Shown piece by piece: positions 1-8,792 of a stretch of 64,000 nt of DNA (its first letter is position 1; each line of letters begins with the position of its first letter). The stretch is from CAVPNY01 sp963706905 (GTDB lineage Bacteria; Chloroflexota; Anaerolineae; Anaerolineales; UBA4823), in the NCBI GenBank assembly GCA_963706905.1, contig CAVPNY010000009.1, positions 434,001 to 498,000 of the forward strand, given 5' to 3'. Both the position numbers and the translations under genes were made by a program. Below the pieces are notes generated by a model. It saw nothing but the letters and a program-made list of their open reading frames with translations, did no database searches and was not told the origin of the DNA.

Positions 1-410
1 AATCGCCAACGCATCCTCCACAACTTCGTGGGGGATGCGCTCCTGCGCCAACACCCGGCCATTAGCCCGCAGCACAGCTTCCTTGAACTTGATCGCCCAC
101 AGGTTTTCAAACAGCAGCACCGCGGCGGTGGTGTTATTCTCCATCTGCTCGGCGATGGCATCAATATCTTCGACCTGAACGATGCCGCTGATTTCAGCCA
201 TGAGCGGATCAAGATGGCGATCACCTCCGGGGCAAGCTGCTGCAGCTCGAGCGCCTCGTGCTGACCGTCCTGATCCTTCTGGATGACCACCAGGTCGATC
301 ACCCGCACAACTTTGTTTTCAACCAGCTCCATCAGCGCTGGCATGATCTCGCCTTTCAATTTCAGGTTGTCGAATTCGAGAGCCAGAAAATCAACTGGTC
401 CGTAAGACAT
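1..410 (-). CDS. DUF6325 family protein (3' partial, frameshifted)
   Basis: The reading frame starts at ATG 408-410 behind AAGGAG and begins MSYGPVDFLALEFDNL, the usual opening of the DUF6325 proteins of actinobacteria and Chloroflexota. After the segment APEVIAIL the frame is lost. The next frame resumes with DPLMAEISG and carries the family's C-terminal part, including ENLWAIKFKEAVL and QERIPHEVVEDAL. A single missing T (A on the plus strand) near 210-213 would restore one continuous protein. The gene runs off the window at base 1. The molecular function of the family is not known; members often sit near small membrane proteins, as here. Confidence 0.75.
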   Translation of the reverse strand, partial: MSYGPVDFLALEFDNLKLKGEIMPALMELVENKVVRVIDLVVIQKDQDGQHEALELQQLAPEVIAILIRSWLKSAASFRSKILMPSPSRWRITPPPRCCCLKTCGRSSSRKLCCGLMAGCWRRSASPTKLWRMRWR

Positions 411-432
411 TGGAATTCTCCTTTTGTATATG

Positions 433-463
433 GGTGACAATCACCTGTGCAGTGACTGTCACC
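433..463. terminator. inverted repeat downstream of the small membrane protein gene
   Basis: GGTGACA (433-439) pairs with TGTCACC (457-463), and TCAC/GTGA can pair inside. The hairpin lies between the stop of the gene ending at 480 and the start of the DUF6325 gene. There is no convincing U-run on the minus strand, so it may be a weak terminator or a processing hairpin. Confidence 0.35.
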
Positions 464-479
464 GGTTTTATTCTGACGA

Positions 480-791
480 TTAATAATTCTTAAGCGGGTC
501 GTTGGCCGGATAGCCCGGAACCTGCTGGCGCTTGTGGTAGCCGCCAACGTAGCTGGCGACATCTGTCATCACACCCAATCCGAGCCACAGCCAATCCCAA
601 TTGTTCAAGGGGAAGACCAGCACGAACATCAGGGAGGTCCACGGGATAAAGATCAGGCCCAACAGGCTGACCAGCCAGGGGAAGTTGAAGGTGGCATAGG
701 CCGCGCTAACTCGCAGCGGCGCCAGCAGCCAGTAGACCAGGAATCCCAGGCGGGGACCAAAAAACACCAGGGCAGTGAAAAAGCAACACAT
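480..791 (-). CDS. small integral membrane protein, paralogue of the next upstream gene
   Basis: This 103-aa protein has an Arg-containing turn (PRLGFLVYWLL) and two or three hydrophobic segments (about residues 3-22, 33-62 and 65-85). Its C-terminus is polar, around GGYHKRQQVPGYP. A clear AAAAGGAG site precedes the ATG. The same layout (FF-PRLG, a W-rich segment, LMFV, then WDW) appears in the protein encoded at 958-1288, so the two are tandem duplicates. I do not recognise a named family; similar short YIP1-less membrane proteins are common beside DUF6325 genes. Function unknown. Confidence 0.75.
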   Translation of the reverse strand: MCCFFTALVFFGPRLGFLVYWLLAPLRVSAAYATFNFPWLVSLLGLIFIPWTSLMFVLVFPLNNWDWLWLGLGVMTDVASYVGGYHKRQQVPGYPANDPLKNY

Positions 792-821
792 CGATAAACT
801 CCTTTTTTAGTCGGATAGTCG

Positions 822-840
822 TCCCGAATAAAGTTCGGGA
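822..840. repeat. short perfect hairpin between the paralogous membrane protein genes
   Basis: TCCCGAA (822-828) and TTCGGGA (834-840) form a 7-bp stem with a 5-nt loop in the gap between the two minus-strand paralogues. No U-run follows. It could be a weak terminator or a processing site for the upstream gene. Confidence 0.3.
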
Positions 841-957
841 TTTGTCGGGTAGTCGTGTCGTCCGTTATTCAACCCTTTTATTTGACCTGCACAGCAATCT
901 ATTATCTAGTGAGCGAACTTCCGTGAGCTCACCCAGATGAACTCGGAAATGCAATGC

Positions 958-1288
958 TTACATTGGGTTGGAACTGGTGGGAGTGGTGGGGGTGGCTGTA
1001 TAGCCGGGGATCTGATTGCGGTTGGAATACACCGTGCTGCTCCAGTGCATCAGGTCGATCACCACTGCCATCACCAGCCAGAACCAGTCCCAGGTGGTCA
1101 ACCCGATCACCGGCGTCCAACAGGATCACGTACATCAGGGTGGTGAAGGGCAGGAAGATAATGCCCAGGATCGGCCACAACCAGCTTCCACCAAAGGCGG
1201 CGTTGAACATGACCGGGCGGGCGATCCAGATGAACAGGGTCCCCAGGCGGGGGAAGAAACCAGCGAACATAGCGAATAAACAAGGCAT
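958..1288 (-). CDS. small integral membrane protein (frameshifted paralogue)
   Basis: The frame starts at ATG 1286-1288 after GAGGAG and reads MPCLFAMFAGFFPRLGTLF, followed by W-rich hydrophobic segments and LMYVIL. At about 1119-1121 it shifts. The next frame carries the expected continuation, GLTTWDWFWLVMAVVIDL then NQIPGYTATP, and stops at 958-960. This matches the architecture of the neighbour at 480-791 (FF-PRLG, WDW, PGYP/PGYT). Removing one base in the CTGTTGG stretch restores a protein of about 110 aa with two or three membrane segments. Function unknown. Confidence 0.65.
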
Positions 1289-1329
1289 GATATTTTCTCC
1301 TCTTTTCTAGTTTGATTGATTTTCTTTAG

Positions 1330-1371
1330 ACTTCCGAAGTCGGGCGAGTTCTTCGCCATAGACTTCGGAAG
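1330..1371. repeat. inverted repeat after the SH3b lipoprotein gene
   Basis: CTTCCGAAGTC (1331-1341) pairs with GACTTCGGAAG (1361-1371), with an inner GGCGA/TCGCC stem. This long hairpin lies 24 bp past the stop of the lipoprotein gene and upstream of the small membrane protein gene. The minus strand after it is not U-rich, so a classical rho-independent terminator is only a possibility. Confidence 0.4.
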
Positions 1372-1394
1372 CCTGATAACCGTTCTCGTTCTCT

Positions 1395-2828
1395 TTATTG
1401 AACCTGAATGTACACGTAAAACTCACACACCGGCTGGTTACCAAGAACCACCTGCCAGACTTCCCCATACGAGCCAGCATCGAAGGGGGCGATCATGGGC
1501 ACAGAGAAATTGTAGGTCCAGCCTGGCTCCACACTGCTGCTCAGATCATATAGATCCGAACCCTGGTGCAGAGGTACGTTGGAAGCTGCTCCCACAAAGA
1601 CCAGGTCATATTCGATGTTCCAGGCCTGCGTGCTGCTGTTTTCTAACACCCATGTTGTGGTGAAGCTGCTCCCGGGAGCCACGATCGTCCCATCGACCGG
1701 GTCCTGCCCCACTACCCGGCAGCCAGTCCCTTGGACCGGGGCCGACGGGGTGGTCCCCACGACCGGGGGAGCCGGTGGGGCGTCCACGACCGGCACGCTG
1801 TCTGCGTTTGAGGTGACCACGTAGCTGGCGGACACCCAACCGAAGCCAGCTACAGCGTACTGGGCTGGGATCACGACCTGCCACCAGGCGCCGTCGGCGC
1901 TTTTACCGCTCACTTCCACGGCAGCTCCAGGCGAAGCCACACCCAGGACAGGGAAATTGGTGCCGGGGCCAGTGCGCACGTTGACGAAGTCGACTGCCAT
2001 AGCCACCGGAACACCTGTTGGCGGCGCCTGGGCTGGAATGGTGACCGGCGCTTCAGGGGTTGCGATGGTCTGGACGTTTTCCACGTTGCTGGCCTGGGTG
2101 TACTGAGCCATCACCCAGCCATAACCCGCGCCCACGTTTTCGGGGTTAAGGCGCACCACCCACCAGGCGCCGTCTTCGCTCACCCCGATCACCCAGGCGT
2201 TGGCGCCGGTCAGGGCGATGCCATAGGCCGGGAAGTTTGCCCCCGGGCCGGTGCGCACAAAGACATTCGCCAGAGCGGTCGCCTGCGGGTCATCTGGACC
2301 GGGCGGGACCAGCTCGGTGGTCGGGGGAACCGGCGGAGTGGGCACCACCGGGACGCCCTCGGTGGCGCTCACCGTCACCCAGGCTGCGCTGACCCAGCCC
2401 TGCCCATTGGGCGCTGGCGGCACGCTGATCACCCACCAGGTGCTGTCCTCGCTGACCCCGATCACCCTGGCGGTGCTGCTGCCCAGGAAAGCGGCGTAAA
2501 ATACATAGTTCTCGCCTGGCCCGCTGAAGATGCCGGTGTTGTAGTTGGCGGTAGCGCTTGGCTCACCCGGGTTGGGGGTGGGCACCACAGCTACCGGCAG
2601 GTTGGGATCCAGGGTGGGTCCCGGAGGGGGCAGGGTGGCGGTAGGTGCCTGGGTAGGTTCGGCAGGGGGCGGCGCCTGGGCAGTTAAGTCGGCCACCACC
2701 GTCTGGGCTGCCTGGGTCTGGATGGTAGATGGGTCCTGGGTTGGTGCGGGCGTCGCCGCCGGGGCACAGGCGCTCAAGATCAGCGCCGCCAGCAGCACCA
2801 AACTGATTTTCCGTGTTCGTCTCATCAA
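1395..2828 (-). CDS. lipoprotein with three SH3b-like domains and a C-terminal NBR1-type Ig-like domain
   Basis: The 477-aa product starts with a lipoprotein signal (basic MMRRTRK, hydrophobic core, LSAC at about residues 18-21). A T/P/A-rich linker reaches to about residue 90. Three related SH3b units follow (about 90-155, 180-250 and 270-340), each with a GPG.N(F/Y) start, a W(W)V core and a GW(V/G) end; P-rich linkers separate them. The last about 105 residues (from GCRVVGQDPVDG) carry PGSSFTTTWVLEN and the W-rich pattern of the NBR1/next-to-BRCA1 central Ig-like domain, which is common on Chloroflexota surface proteins. It is likely anchored outside the cytoplasmic membrane, where SH3b domains bind peptides or glycans. 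Ligand unknown. Confidence 0.85.
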   Translation of the reverse strand: MMRRTRKISLVLLAALILSACAPAATPAPTQDPSTIQTQAAQTVVADLTAQAPPPAEPTQAPTATLPPPGPTLDPNLPVAVVPTPNPGEPSATANYNTGIFSGPGENYVFYAAFLGSSTARVIGVSEDSTWWVISVPPAPNGQGWVSAAWVTVSATEGVPVVPTPPVPPTTELVPPGPDDPQATALANVFVRTGPGANFPAYGIALTGANAWVIGVSEDGAWWVVRLNPENVGAGYGWVMAQYTQASNVENVQTIATPEAPVTIPAQAPPTGVPVAMAVDFVNVRTGPGTNFPVLGVASPGAAVEVSGKSADGAWWQVVIPAQYAVAGFGWVSASYVVTSNADSVPVVDAPPAPPVVGTTPSAPVQGTGCRVVGQDPVDGTIVAPGSSFTTTWVLENSSTQAWNIEYDLVFVGAASNVPLHQGSDLYDLSSSVEPGWTYNFSVPMIAPFDAGSYGEVWQVVLGNQPVCEFYVYIQVQ

Positions 2829-2881
2829 TATCTCTTCTACTCCATGTAGGTTTCAGTTTATAGATGGCACACATCGAGTGG

Positions 2882-3445
2882 CTAGCGGCCACCGTGGGCC
2901 ATCTCGTCGATGCACACCGCCACCGCCAGGATCAGCACATCGTCCTGCCCCGGATCGATGGCCACGCCATAGCTGTCACGCAGGCGGAACCACTTCTTGG
3001 AGACCTCGGCTACCTTGTCGCGGCCTTCACCGATGGTGAACTCGTGATCCAAGATGTTGCCTTGCACCTCCAGGTCTGGGCCGCCCTTGATCTTAACCAC
3101 CCAGCGCTCGCGTACAGGGGTGATCAGGGCCTTCTTGACCATAGCCAGTTGTTGCCCCTGCGGGCTTTCGATCTCCATGCTGTCTTTGACCCGCAGCATG
3201 CGCTCCTGGATCTTGCACAGCTCGTTGCCGTGGGCGTCCTCAAAGATCAGCGTCTGGCGCACGCGCAGCGCCTTGCCGTCTACTTTAAACACCTTCTGGC
3301 CGCGATCGTTCTCAATCCAGAAATCATCGCCGATGGCGACCATCTTCTGGCGCATCTGGTAGCGGTTGCCGCCGCCGGCCCCGGGTCGCCCGAGCTGGCG
3401 GTCATCCTGGCGATCGTCGCGCCGTTCTGCTCGTCTGCCTCTCAT
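2882..3445 (-). CDS. LURP-one-related / YxjI-like (tubby-fold) protein
   Basis: After a charged, Arg/Gly-rich N-terminus of about 28 residues, the 187-aa protein has the repeated beta-hairpin pattern of LURP-one (DUF567) proteins: MRQKMVAIGDDFWIENDRG, then VFKVDGKALRVRQTL, FEDAHGNELCKI and RVKDSMEIE. It ends with a hydrophobic strand/helix (VLILAVAVCIDEM). These are the paired strands of a tubby-like barrel. Bacterial members are thought to be cytoplasmic scaffold or lipid-binding proteins, with no proven reaction. The start ATG has a good AAAAGGAG site. The basic N-terminal tail is unusual and could bind nucleic acid or membrane. Confidence 0.85.
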   Translation of the reverse strand: MRGRRAERRDDRQDDRQLGRPGAGGGNRYQMRQKMVAIGDDFWIENDRGQKVFKVDGKALRVRQTLIFEDAHGNELCKIQERMLRVKDSMEIESPQGQQLAMVKKALITPVRERWVVKIKGGPDLEVQGNILDHEFTIGEGRDKVAEVSKKWFRLRDSYGVAIDPGQDDVLILAVAVCIDEMAHGGR

Positions 3446-3559
3446 GTTTGCTAACTCCTTTTTGTTTTCCGATTGATCAATTTCAAATTGTATTCACCGC
3501 CTAAAGAAATAAGGCTGTGCGGGTAACTATCTCGCCCTCTGCCCAGACTGGCCAGCGTC

Positions 3560-3955
3560 TCAAGAGCTTTTATTTGTATTCGCATCCTCCTTCAGCTTGA
3601 CCTGCCCGGCATACTTTTGCAGCTTTTCCAGGAGCCAATCTGGCCGGTCGCCTTTACTTACGAAAGCATCTGCGCCGGCTTTCAGCGCCATCCGGCTGCA
3701 ATCGAACTCGCTGCTCATCACGATGATGACCGGTATGGGTGCGAGTGCATGCAGTCTGGCGATCAAATCCTCGATGGTGTCGCCCAGCAACTCATTATCC
3801 ACCAGGATCAGGTCAGCTGGCTGTTCTTCAGCCAGCCTGAGCAAACCCGGCGCATCCACCGCCTCGCCGATCAGGTCAAATTCAGGTTGCTCCTCAAGAA
3901 TTGTCTTGAGCGCCCACAGAGGTTGTGCATGCTGATCCGCCAAGATGATGCGCAT
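3560..3955 (-). CDS. stand-alone response regulator receiver protein
   Basis: The 131-aa protein is a single receiver domain: an acidic start (IILADQHA), a likely phospho-acceptor Asp in LILVDNEL (about residue 52), the loop IVMSSEF, and the conserved Lys in DAFVSKGD. One Asp of the usual acidic pair is replaced (AD rather than DD), so Mg binding may be altered. There is no output domain; a short charged tail ends in NKSS. It follows the NarL/histidine-kinase operon on the same strand but is separated from it by a terminator-like hairpin, so it is probably transcribed independently. Confidence 0.85.
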   Translation of the reverse strand: MRIILADQHAQPLWALKTILEEQPEFDLIGEAVDAPGLLRLAEEQPADLILVDNELLGDTIEDLIARLHALAPIPVIIVMSSEFDCSRMALKAGADAFVSKGDRPDWLLEKLQKYAGQVKLKEDANTNKSS

Positions 3956-4078
3956 AAGACTGATCCTGATAGTGTTCGATTTATCCGATTATCCAGCAAT
4001 AACAAGCTAGAGGGGCAGGCGTGCGCTGGGGTTTGGGCTAAGGAACATTCACAAACCCTTATCAATGTAACAAATAAA

Positions 4079-4107
4079 CTCCCCTTGCACAACAGCCTAA
4101 AGGGGAG
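4079..4107 (-). terminator. probable rho-independent terminator of the kinase/NarL operon
   Basis: On the minus strand CTCCCCTT (4107-4100) pairs with AAGGGGAG (4086-4079), followed by the T-rich TTTATTTGTT. It lies about 190 bp past the stop of the NarL-type gene. The rest of the 3956-4295 gap holds a smaller hairpin (GTTGGG/CCCAAC, 4253-4270) just after that stop and AT-rich sequence likely to carry the promoter of the lone receiver gene. No gene is visible there. Confidence 0.6.
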
Positions 4108-4295
4108 ATTGAAGTCTGGTTTGCAGGTCCAAAAAGTTAGCCAGGCGGCTAGCCGAAAGGAGAGGTTGGGTTTTTATCCGAATGAAATTGTTGGCTTACC
4201 GAATTCGTTCTTGGTTCGAAGCAAAATTTCGGAAACTGAACCGTCCAACCTGGTTGGGCTTCCACCCAACAGCCACCCAACTAATATCAATTATT

Positions 4296-4943
4296 CTATT
4301 TCTTATCTACCAGGTTATTTTCCAGTGCGATGGTGGCCGCTTCCACCCGGTTCTTGGCCCCCAATTTTGTAAATATACTCGTCAGGTGATACTTCACCGT
4401 CGCCGTACTGATCGAGAGCTGGCTGGAGATTTCATTATTAGAGGAACCCTTAACCAGCAAAGCCAATACTTCCTGCTCCCTTTCGGTCAGGCCGAATCCA
4501 GCGCTGGATCGGGGGTGGTCAAGATCGATCAAGGCGCGGGTGGCTTCAGGCGCCAGGGTGGAGAACCCGCTGTAGGCCGCCCGGATCGCCCTGGCCAGCT
4601 CGGCTGCGCTGACATTCTTCAGCAGGTAACTGGTTGCGCCAGCCGAGAGCGCCTGCTGGACCAGGTCGCGCTCCGGGAAGCTGGTCAGGATGATCACCTT
4701 CACAGGTTTACCCAGCGCCAGGATGCGCCGGGTGGCTTCGCTGCCATCCATCAGCGGCATGACCATATCCATCAAGATCACGTCCACCGCATACGCCGCG
4801 CAAAATTCCACGGCTTCTACCCCGTTCTGGGCTTCGCCGACCGCTTCCATCCAATCGTAAGCCAGGATAAAATCCTGTAATCCGCTGCGCACCATGGGGT
4901 GGTCATCGACGATTAAGACCCGAATGGGATGCGATTCTGTCAT
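4296..4943 (-). CDS. NarL/FixJ-type (LuxR-HTH) response regulator
   Basis: This 215-aa protein has an N-terminal receiver domain with the acidic pair in VLIVDDHP, the phospho-acceptor Asp in ILMDMVMP (about residue 58), Thr in IILTSF and Lys in YLLKNV. Its C-terminal LuxR/GerE helix-turn-helix has LTEREQEVLALL and STATVKYHLTSIFTKL. ATG overlaps the stop of the upstream histidine kinase by four bases (ATGA), so the two form a translationally coupled two-component pair. It probably regulates transcription after phosphorylation by that kinase. Targets cannot be deduced. Confidence 0.93.
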   Translation of the reverse strand: MTESHPIRVLIVDDHPMVRSGLQDFILAYDWMEAVGEAQNGVEAVEFCAAYAVDVILMDMVMPLMDGSEATRRILALGKPVKVIILTSFPERDLVQQALSAGATSYLLKNVSAAELARAIRAAYSGFSTLAPEATRALIDLDHPRSSAGFGLTEREQEVLALLVKGSSNNEISSQLSISTATVKYHLTSIFTKLGAKNRVEAATIALENNLVDKK

Positions 4944-7748
4944 ATTAGACTCTCCTTTTCAGAGCGCCAAATCAAAGTCACCTGTGTTCCGTATCCGAGC
5001 TGGCTTTCTAAGGCTAAATTGGCCTGGATGGCTGCCGCCCGTTCGCGCATGATGTCGATCCCAAGGTGGGTAGACTTTTCGTCCCCGGTGGAGTAGCCAA
5101 CCCCATCGTCCCGGATCACCAGCTTGACTTCGCGTTCTGCTCCGCCGGCTACCTCCGGGGGGAGCATTGTTTCGCTCAAGCTCACCGTAACCTGCTTGGC
5201 CTGGGCATGTTTGACGACATTGTTCAAGGCTTCCTGGGCGATGCGGTAAAAATTGGTCTGCACCTCTTCCGGCAAAGCCGGGATTTGTTCCAGATAAAGC
5301 TGGAACGGCAGCCCCGACCGGCTGGCGATGGCTTCGGTCAGCTGCGCCAGCAGATCAGCCAGGGGGGCGTTGCTCACCGCAGACGGGCGCAACTCAAGCA
5401 GCATGGTACGCATCTCAGCCAGCGCTCCGCGCATTAACCGCCGCAGTTTCTCCAATCTTTGCAGGCCCTGCTCTGGATCGCGCTGCCAGATTTGCGGCAG
5501 CACATCCGCCAGCAGGGTGGCTGAGAAGAGCGACTGGGTTACCGAGTCGTGCAGATCGCGCGCCAGGCGGTTGCGCTCTTCGGACATCACCGCTGCGCGC
5601 ATCTGCTGGTAAAGGCGGTGGTTCTCAATGGCGATGGCCGCCTGGTTGGCAGAAGCCACGATCACCTGAATCTGATCATCGGAGGCGCCTCCCTTTTCGC
5701 AGCCCAGCGCCAGAATGCCGATGATGCTCTCCTTCTCGAATAATGGCACACCCAGCCAGCAGCGGGTACCGGGAATGCCCCTGCTCGAGAGTCTGGTGGC
5801 GAGTTCTCCCAAAACCCGCCTCCTGCGCGGTGTCCAAGTCGGTGTTGCTGATCAGGACCGGTTCCCCATGCGCAAAATCCTTCACGATGGCCTGCACCTC
5901 CAGCGCGGAGAATTCAATTGGGTCAAGCTGCGTGGGCAGGTCAGGCCAATCCTGGGCCAGGATTCTCCATTTGCCCTGCTCCTCTGCCAGGATTACCAAT
6001 CCATGATAATCCACCGCGCTCTTCAAGTGCACCAGGATGCGGTTCAAAACATCCGTTAAATCCCGCCATCCGGAAATATCCCGGGAAATCCCCAGCAGGG
6101 TGGATAGCTCGCGGGTGCGTTCCTCCACGCGCTGCTCCAGAGTGCGACCTGCCAGCACCCGTTCGGTAATGTCGGTGACTACCGCAAAAGCACCCTTAAA
6201 CCGCCCCCCATCCTCAAAGAGCGGCAGCGGGGAGATCAGCGTGAACATCTCTTCCCCGCCTTTGCGTCGCCAGGTGAGCTCATAGGGCTTATTGGATCCG
6301 GTCTTCCTTGCCTCCAGCTGGCTGGCCAGAGCCTGCCGGTTGTCCTCATCCGAAGTGAATTCGGTCGCCAAATGCCCAATGAGTTCCTCTGTCGGGTAGC
6401 CGACCATCTCGATCAAGCGGTTATTGACGTAAGTGAAACGGCCATCTTCATCGGTCACAGCCAGGCCATCGTTCATCGTCTCAACCAGCCGGCGGTAACG
6501 CGCTTCGCTGGCCTGCACTTCCAGGTTGGCTTTCTCCATCTCGGCCTTGAGCAGGTTGATGCGATCAGCCAGGGCGATCGACCAAAGCACCGCCATCCAT
6601 AAATACCCCAGCCGGTAGGAATTCTCGCTGAAGATTGTGCTGGGGGTTATCCCCAGCCGTACCAGTAAGAGCCACACTATGCTGCCCAATAAACCAAACC
6701 AGGCAATCAGGAAGAAACGGGCCGGGCGGAAACCCCGCCTCCAGGAACCGATCCCTGAAATCAATGCTGCCAGGAGGGAGACCATTGCCCAGGGCGCCAT
6801 CAGATTGGCAATCACATGATAGCTGGTGAACGGCGTCAGGAGCAGCAGCGCTCCCCAAACTCCTACTATCACCAAGTTGATCTGGTGAAATTTTGTCAGC
6901 CGCGTCTTTAATTCCAGGAATGCATCGGAAAACAGGACCATCGAGGCAATCAGCAGCGAAAAAAATAGCGGTTGGAAATATTTATTTAAGAGATAGAGAT
7001 TGGGAGGTAAGTAAAGTCCCAGATAACCTTCATAGGTCGCCTCTTCGAGGATTAAACTGGCCAACAAGATCACAAAATAGAGATAGCTCGCCTCCCGCAG
7101 TGAAACCAGTAAGAACAGGTTATAAAACAGCAATCCGATCAATACGCCGAAGAACATCCCCTGCGCAATTTGTTCCACCAGGGCATTATCCAGGAACGCT
7201 TTCTGCGTCCACAGGGTGAGCGGCAGGGTCATCGAGGCGCCGTTTTGGAAGCGCAGGTAATAGGTTTGCTGGCTTTGGGGTGGGTTGGTCAGGCTGAAAA
7301 TGATGTGCGGGTGGGAAATATCGCGAGTGTCGGGCGGCCGCAGCACCCCGCTCTGCTTCACGGTAAATCCCTGGCCATCCGGGGTGGAGCTGTATAGGTC
7401 CACAAAGTGCGTGTTGGCAAAACCCTGCTCCAGCAGCCAGTGGTTGGTCAGGGAGGTTTCATTTTGAACGTTAAAGCGCACCCAATAAACGCTATCGGTG
7501 AAGCCGTAGTTGGGTACCTCCACCTGACTGGGTATGAATTGTGAGTCGAATTCTGGGGAAGATACCTGCTCAATGGTCAGCTCCCCGCCGGGATCCTCGA
7601 GGATCTCCAGGTGCAGTCCCAGCGGGTATTCGCCCTGCTCGTCGGTCAGGGGAAGGGGTTCCGGCGCGGGAGGAGTGCTGGTCTGAGCCAATGCCCGGCT
7701 GCCTGGCACCAGCCCTGGCGTCAGCATCAGCGCCAGTGCTATCAACAT
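4940..7748 (-). CDS. 7TMR-DISM / PAS / GAF histidine kinase (frameshifted)
   Basis: Residues 1-22 look like a signal peptide ending in ALAQ. A beta-rich extracellular 7TMR-DISMED2 domain follows (about 30-175), then seven membrane helices (about 195-400), a PAS domain (RYRRLVETMNDGLAVTDEDG) and a GAF domain. The frame is lost near 5805-5815 beside an AAAA run. The second frame completes the GAF domain and carries HisKA_3 (RNRLARDLHDSVTQSL, phospho-acceptor His) and a HATPase (QEALNNVVKHA, DDGVG, GIDIMRERA). The intact protein would be about 936 aa. It probably senses a carbohydrate-like extracellular ligand or a redox/cytosolic cue and phosphorylates the overlapping NarL regulator. Confidence 0.88.
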
Positions 7749-7858
7749 CGTGAAGAGAAGAGTCTTCGTTTTCAGATCAATTGCTCGCTAATGTGGGTTG
7801 CATTTCGCCTGCTGATATGCTCCATACAGACTGGATCGCCATGCCCGGGATAAAGAAT

Positions 7859-8074
7859 TCAGAGGGACAAACAAATAAGTTCAACCAGGCTGACAACAGT
7901 AGTCGCCGGATCGCCCGAGCGGGCATGCGCCCGCGCCAGCGTCGAGCCGCATAGCTGGGCGTAGCCCTTCAGGTTTACCTCTTTCATGATCTCCACCACC
8001 GGCTTGATCTTGGCATCGCTGAGCTGGCGCAAGTAATAATGCAGTTTTTGATGCCATGCATCTAGTGCCGGCAT
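7859..8074 (-). pseudogene. DUF2252 C-terminal remnant
   Basis: The 71-codon frame contains YYLRQLSDAKIK and then YAQLCGSTLARAHARSGDP, which is the C-terminal signature of DUF2252 (kinase-like fold) proteins that normally exceed 400 aa. The N-terminal two-thirds are missing, and the tail after DPATT does not match the family. The ATG overlaps the stop of the preceding membrane protein gene (TGATG), so the remnant is still in a translatable position. It is most likely a fragment left by deletion or rearrangement. A functional mini-protein is possible but unlikely. Confidence 0.65.
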
Positions 8075-8760
8075 CAAATCTCGTTCAATGCATCCTGACG
8101 CTGCCCCCGGAAATTCAGGATCAAGAAGTAAACGCTGACCGCCAGCACCCATCCCGGGAAGATTATGGTTACCCACAGGGAATAACCGATGCTCAACAGC
8201 AGCACCAGCGCCAGGGCATAAGTCAGAAATGCCCAGCCGCGATGCATCAAGCCGGTGCGGATCCAGATGGTGCCCAGGGAGATCATGAAGACGCCCGCCA
8301 TGCGAATGGCGTACACGTTGATGATTTGATACATCACGGCCCGGCTGTAGGTGAATACGCCGCTTTCTACCAGAGCGCCAGGTGCAACACTGTAGCTGCT
8401 CAACAACCCGCCTGCCAGGGCGGCGCCAACGAAGGTTAAGGCTAAAAACAATAAGCCGCTGCCCAGGAACACCGTCGCAAAGAAGCGGTCTTCCATGTCG
8501 CCAAGACGGTCGCGAATCACGCCGATAAACCACAGAAAAGCGATCCCGGCAAAAGGCACCAGGTTTAGCCCCAGAGCAACCGTCCTTGAATTGGTCTCCA
8601 GCCAGGCGCCGTCCGCCGCGATGTCAGCCGGAATCGAGATACGGATGAGCGCCAGGCCAATGCCATAGAGCAAAGCAAACAGGATGCCAGCGATGGCCGC
8701 GGCGCGCGGTGTTGTGAGCCTCTTGCGAGTCAAGGATACATCTATATCAGTCATCGCCAT
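8074..8760 (-). CDS. multi-pass membrane protein of unknown function
   Basis: The 228-aa product has a short charged N-terminus (TDIDVSLTRKRL) and six to seven predicted hydrophobic segments, starting with AAAIAGILFALLYGIGLAL and ending with VLAVSVYFLILNF. A Trp/Phe-rich loop (FLWFIGVIRDRLGDMEDRFF) lies between segments two and three. I know of many similar actinobacterial and Chloroflexota hypothetical proteins, but no named activity. It lies between the SulP gene and the DUF2252 remnant on the same strand. ATG at 8754 is an alternative start. Confidence 0.8.
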   Translation of the reverse strand: MAMTDIDVSLTRKRLTTPRAAAIAGILFALLYGIGLALIRISIPADIAADGAWLETNSRTVALGLNLVPFAGIAFLWFIGVIRDRLGDMEDRFFATVFLGSGLLFLALTFVGAALAGGLLSSYSVAPGALVESGVFTYSRAVMYQIINVYAIRMAGVFMISLGTIWIRTGLMHRGWAFLTYALALVLLLSIGYSLWVTIIFPGWVLAVSVYFLILNFRGQRQDALNEI

Positions 8761-8792
8761 CCCTTTTCCGGGAAATCATTTCACCGGTGACG

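Noticed and set aside
2545..3039. 164-codon plus-strand Gly/Val-rich frame
   Set aside because: Antisense to the lipoprotein and LURP-one-like genes, which have signal, SH3b and tubby-like motifs.
3617..4372. 251-codon plus-strand frame
   Set aside because: It runs antisense through the receiver gene and the intergenic gap; composition is not protein-like and real minus-strand genes explain it.
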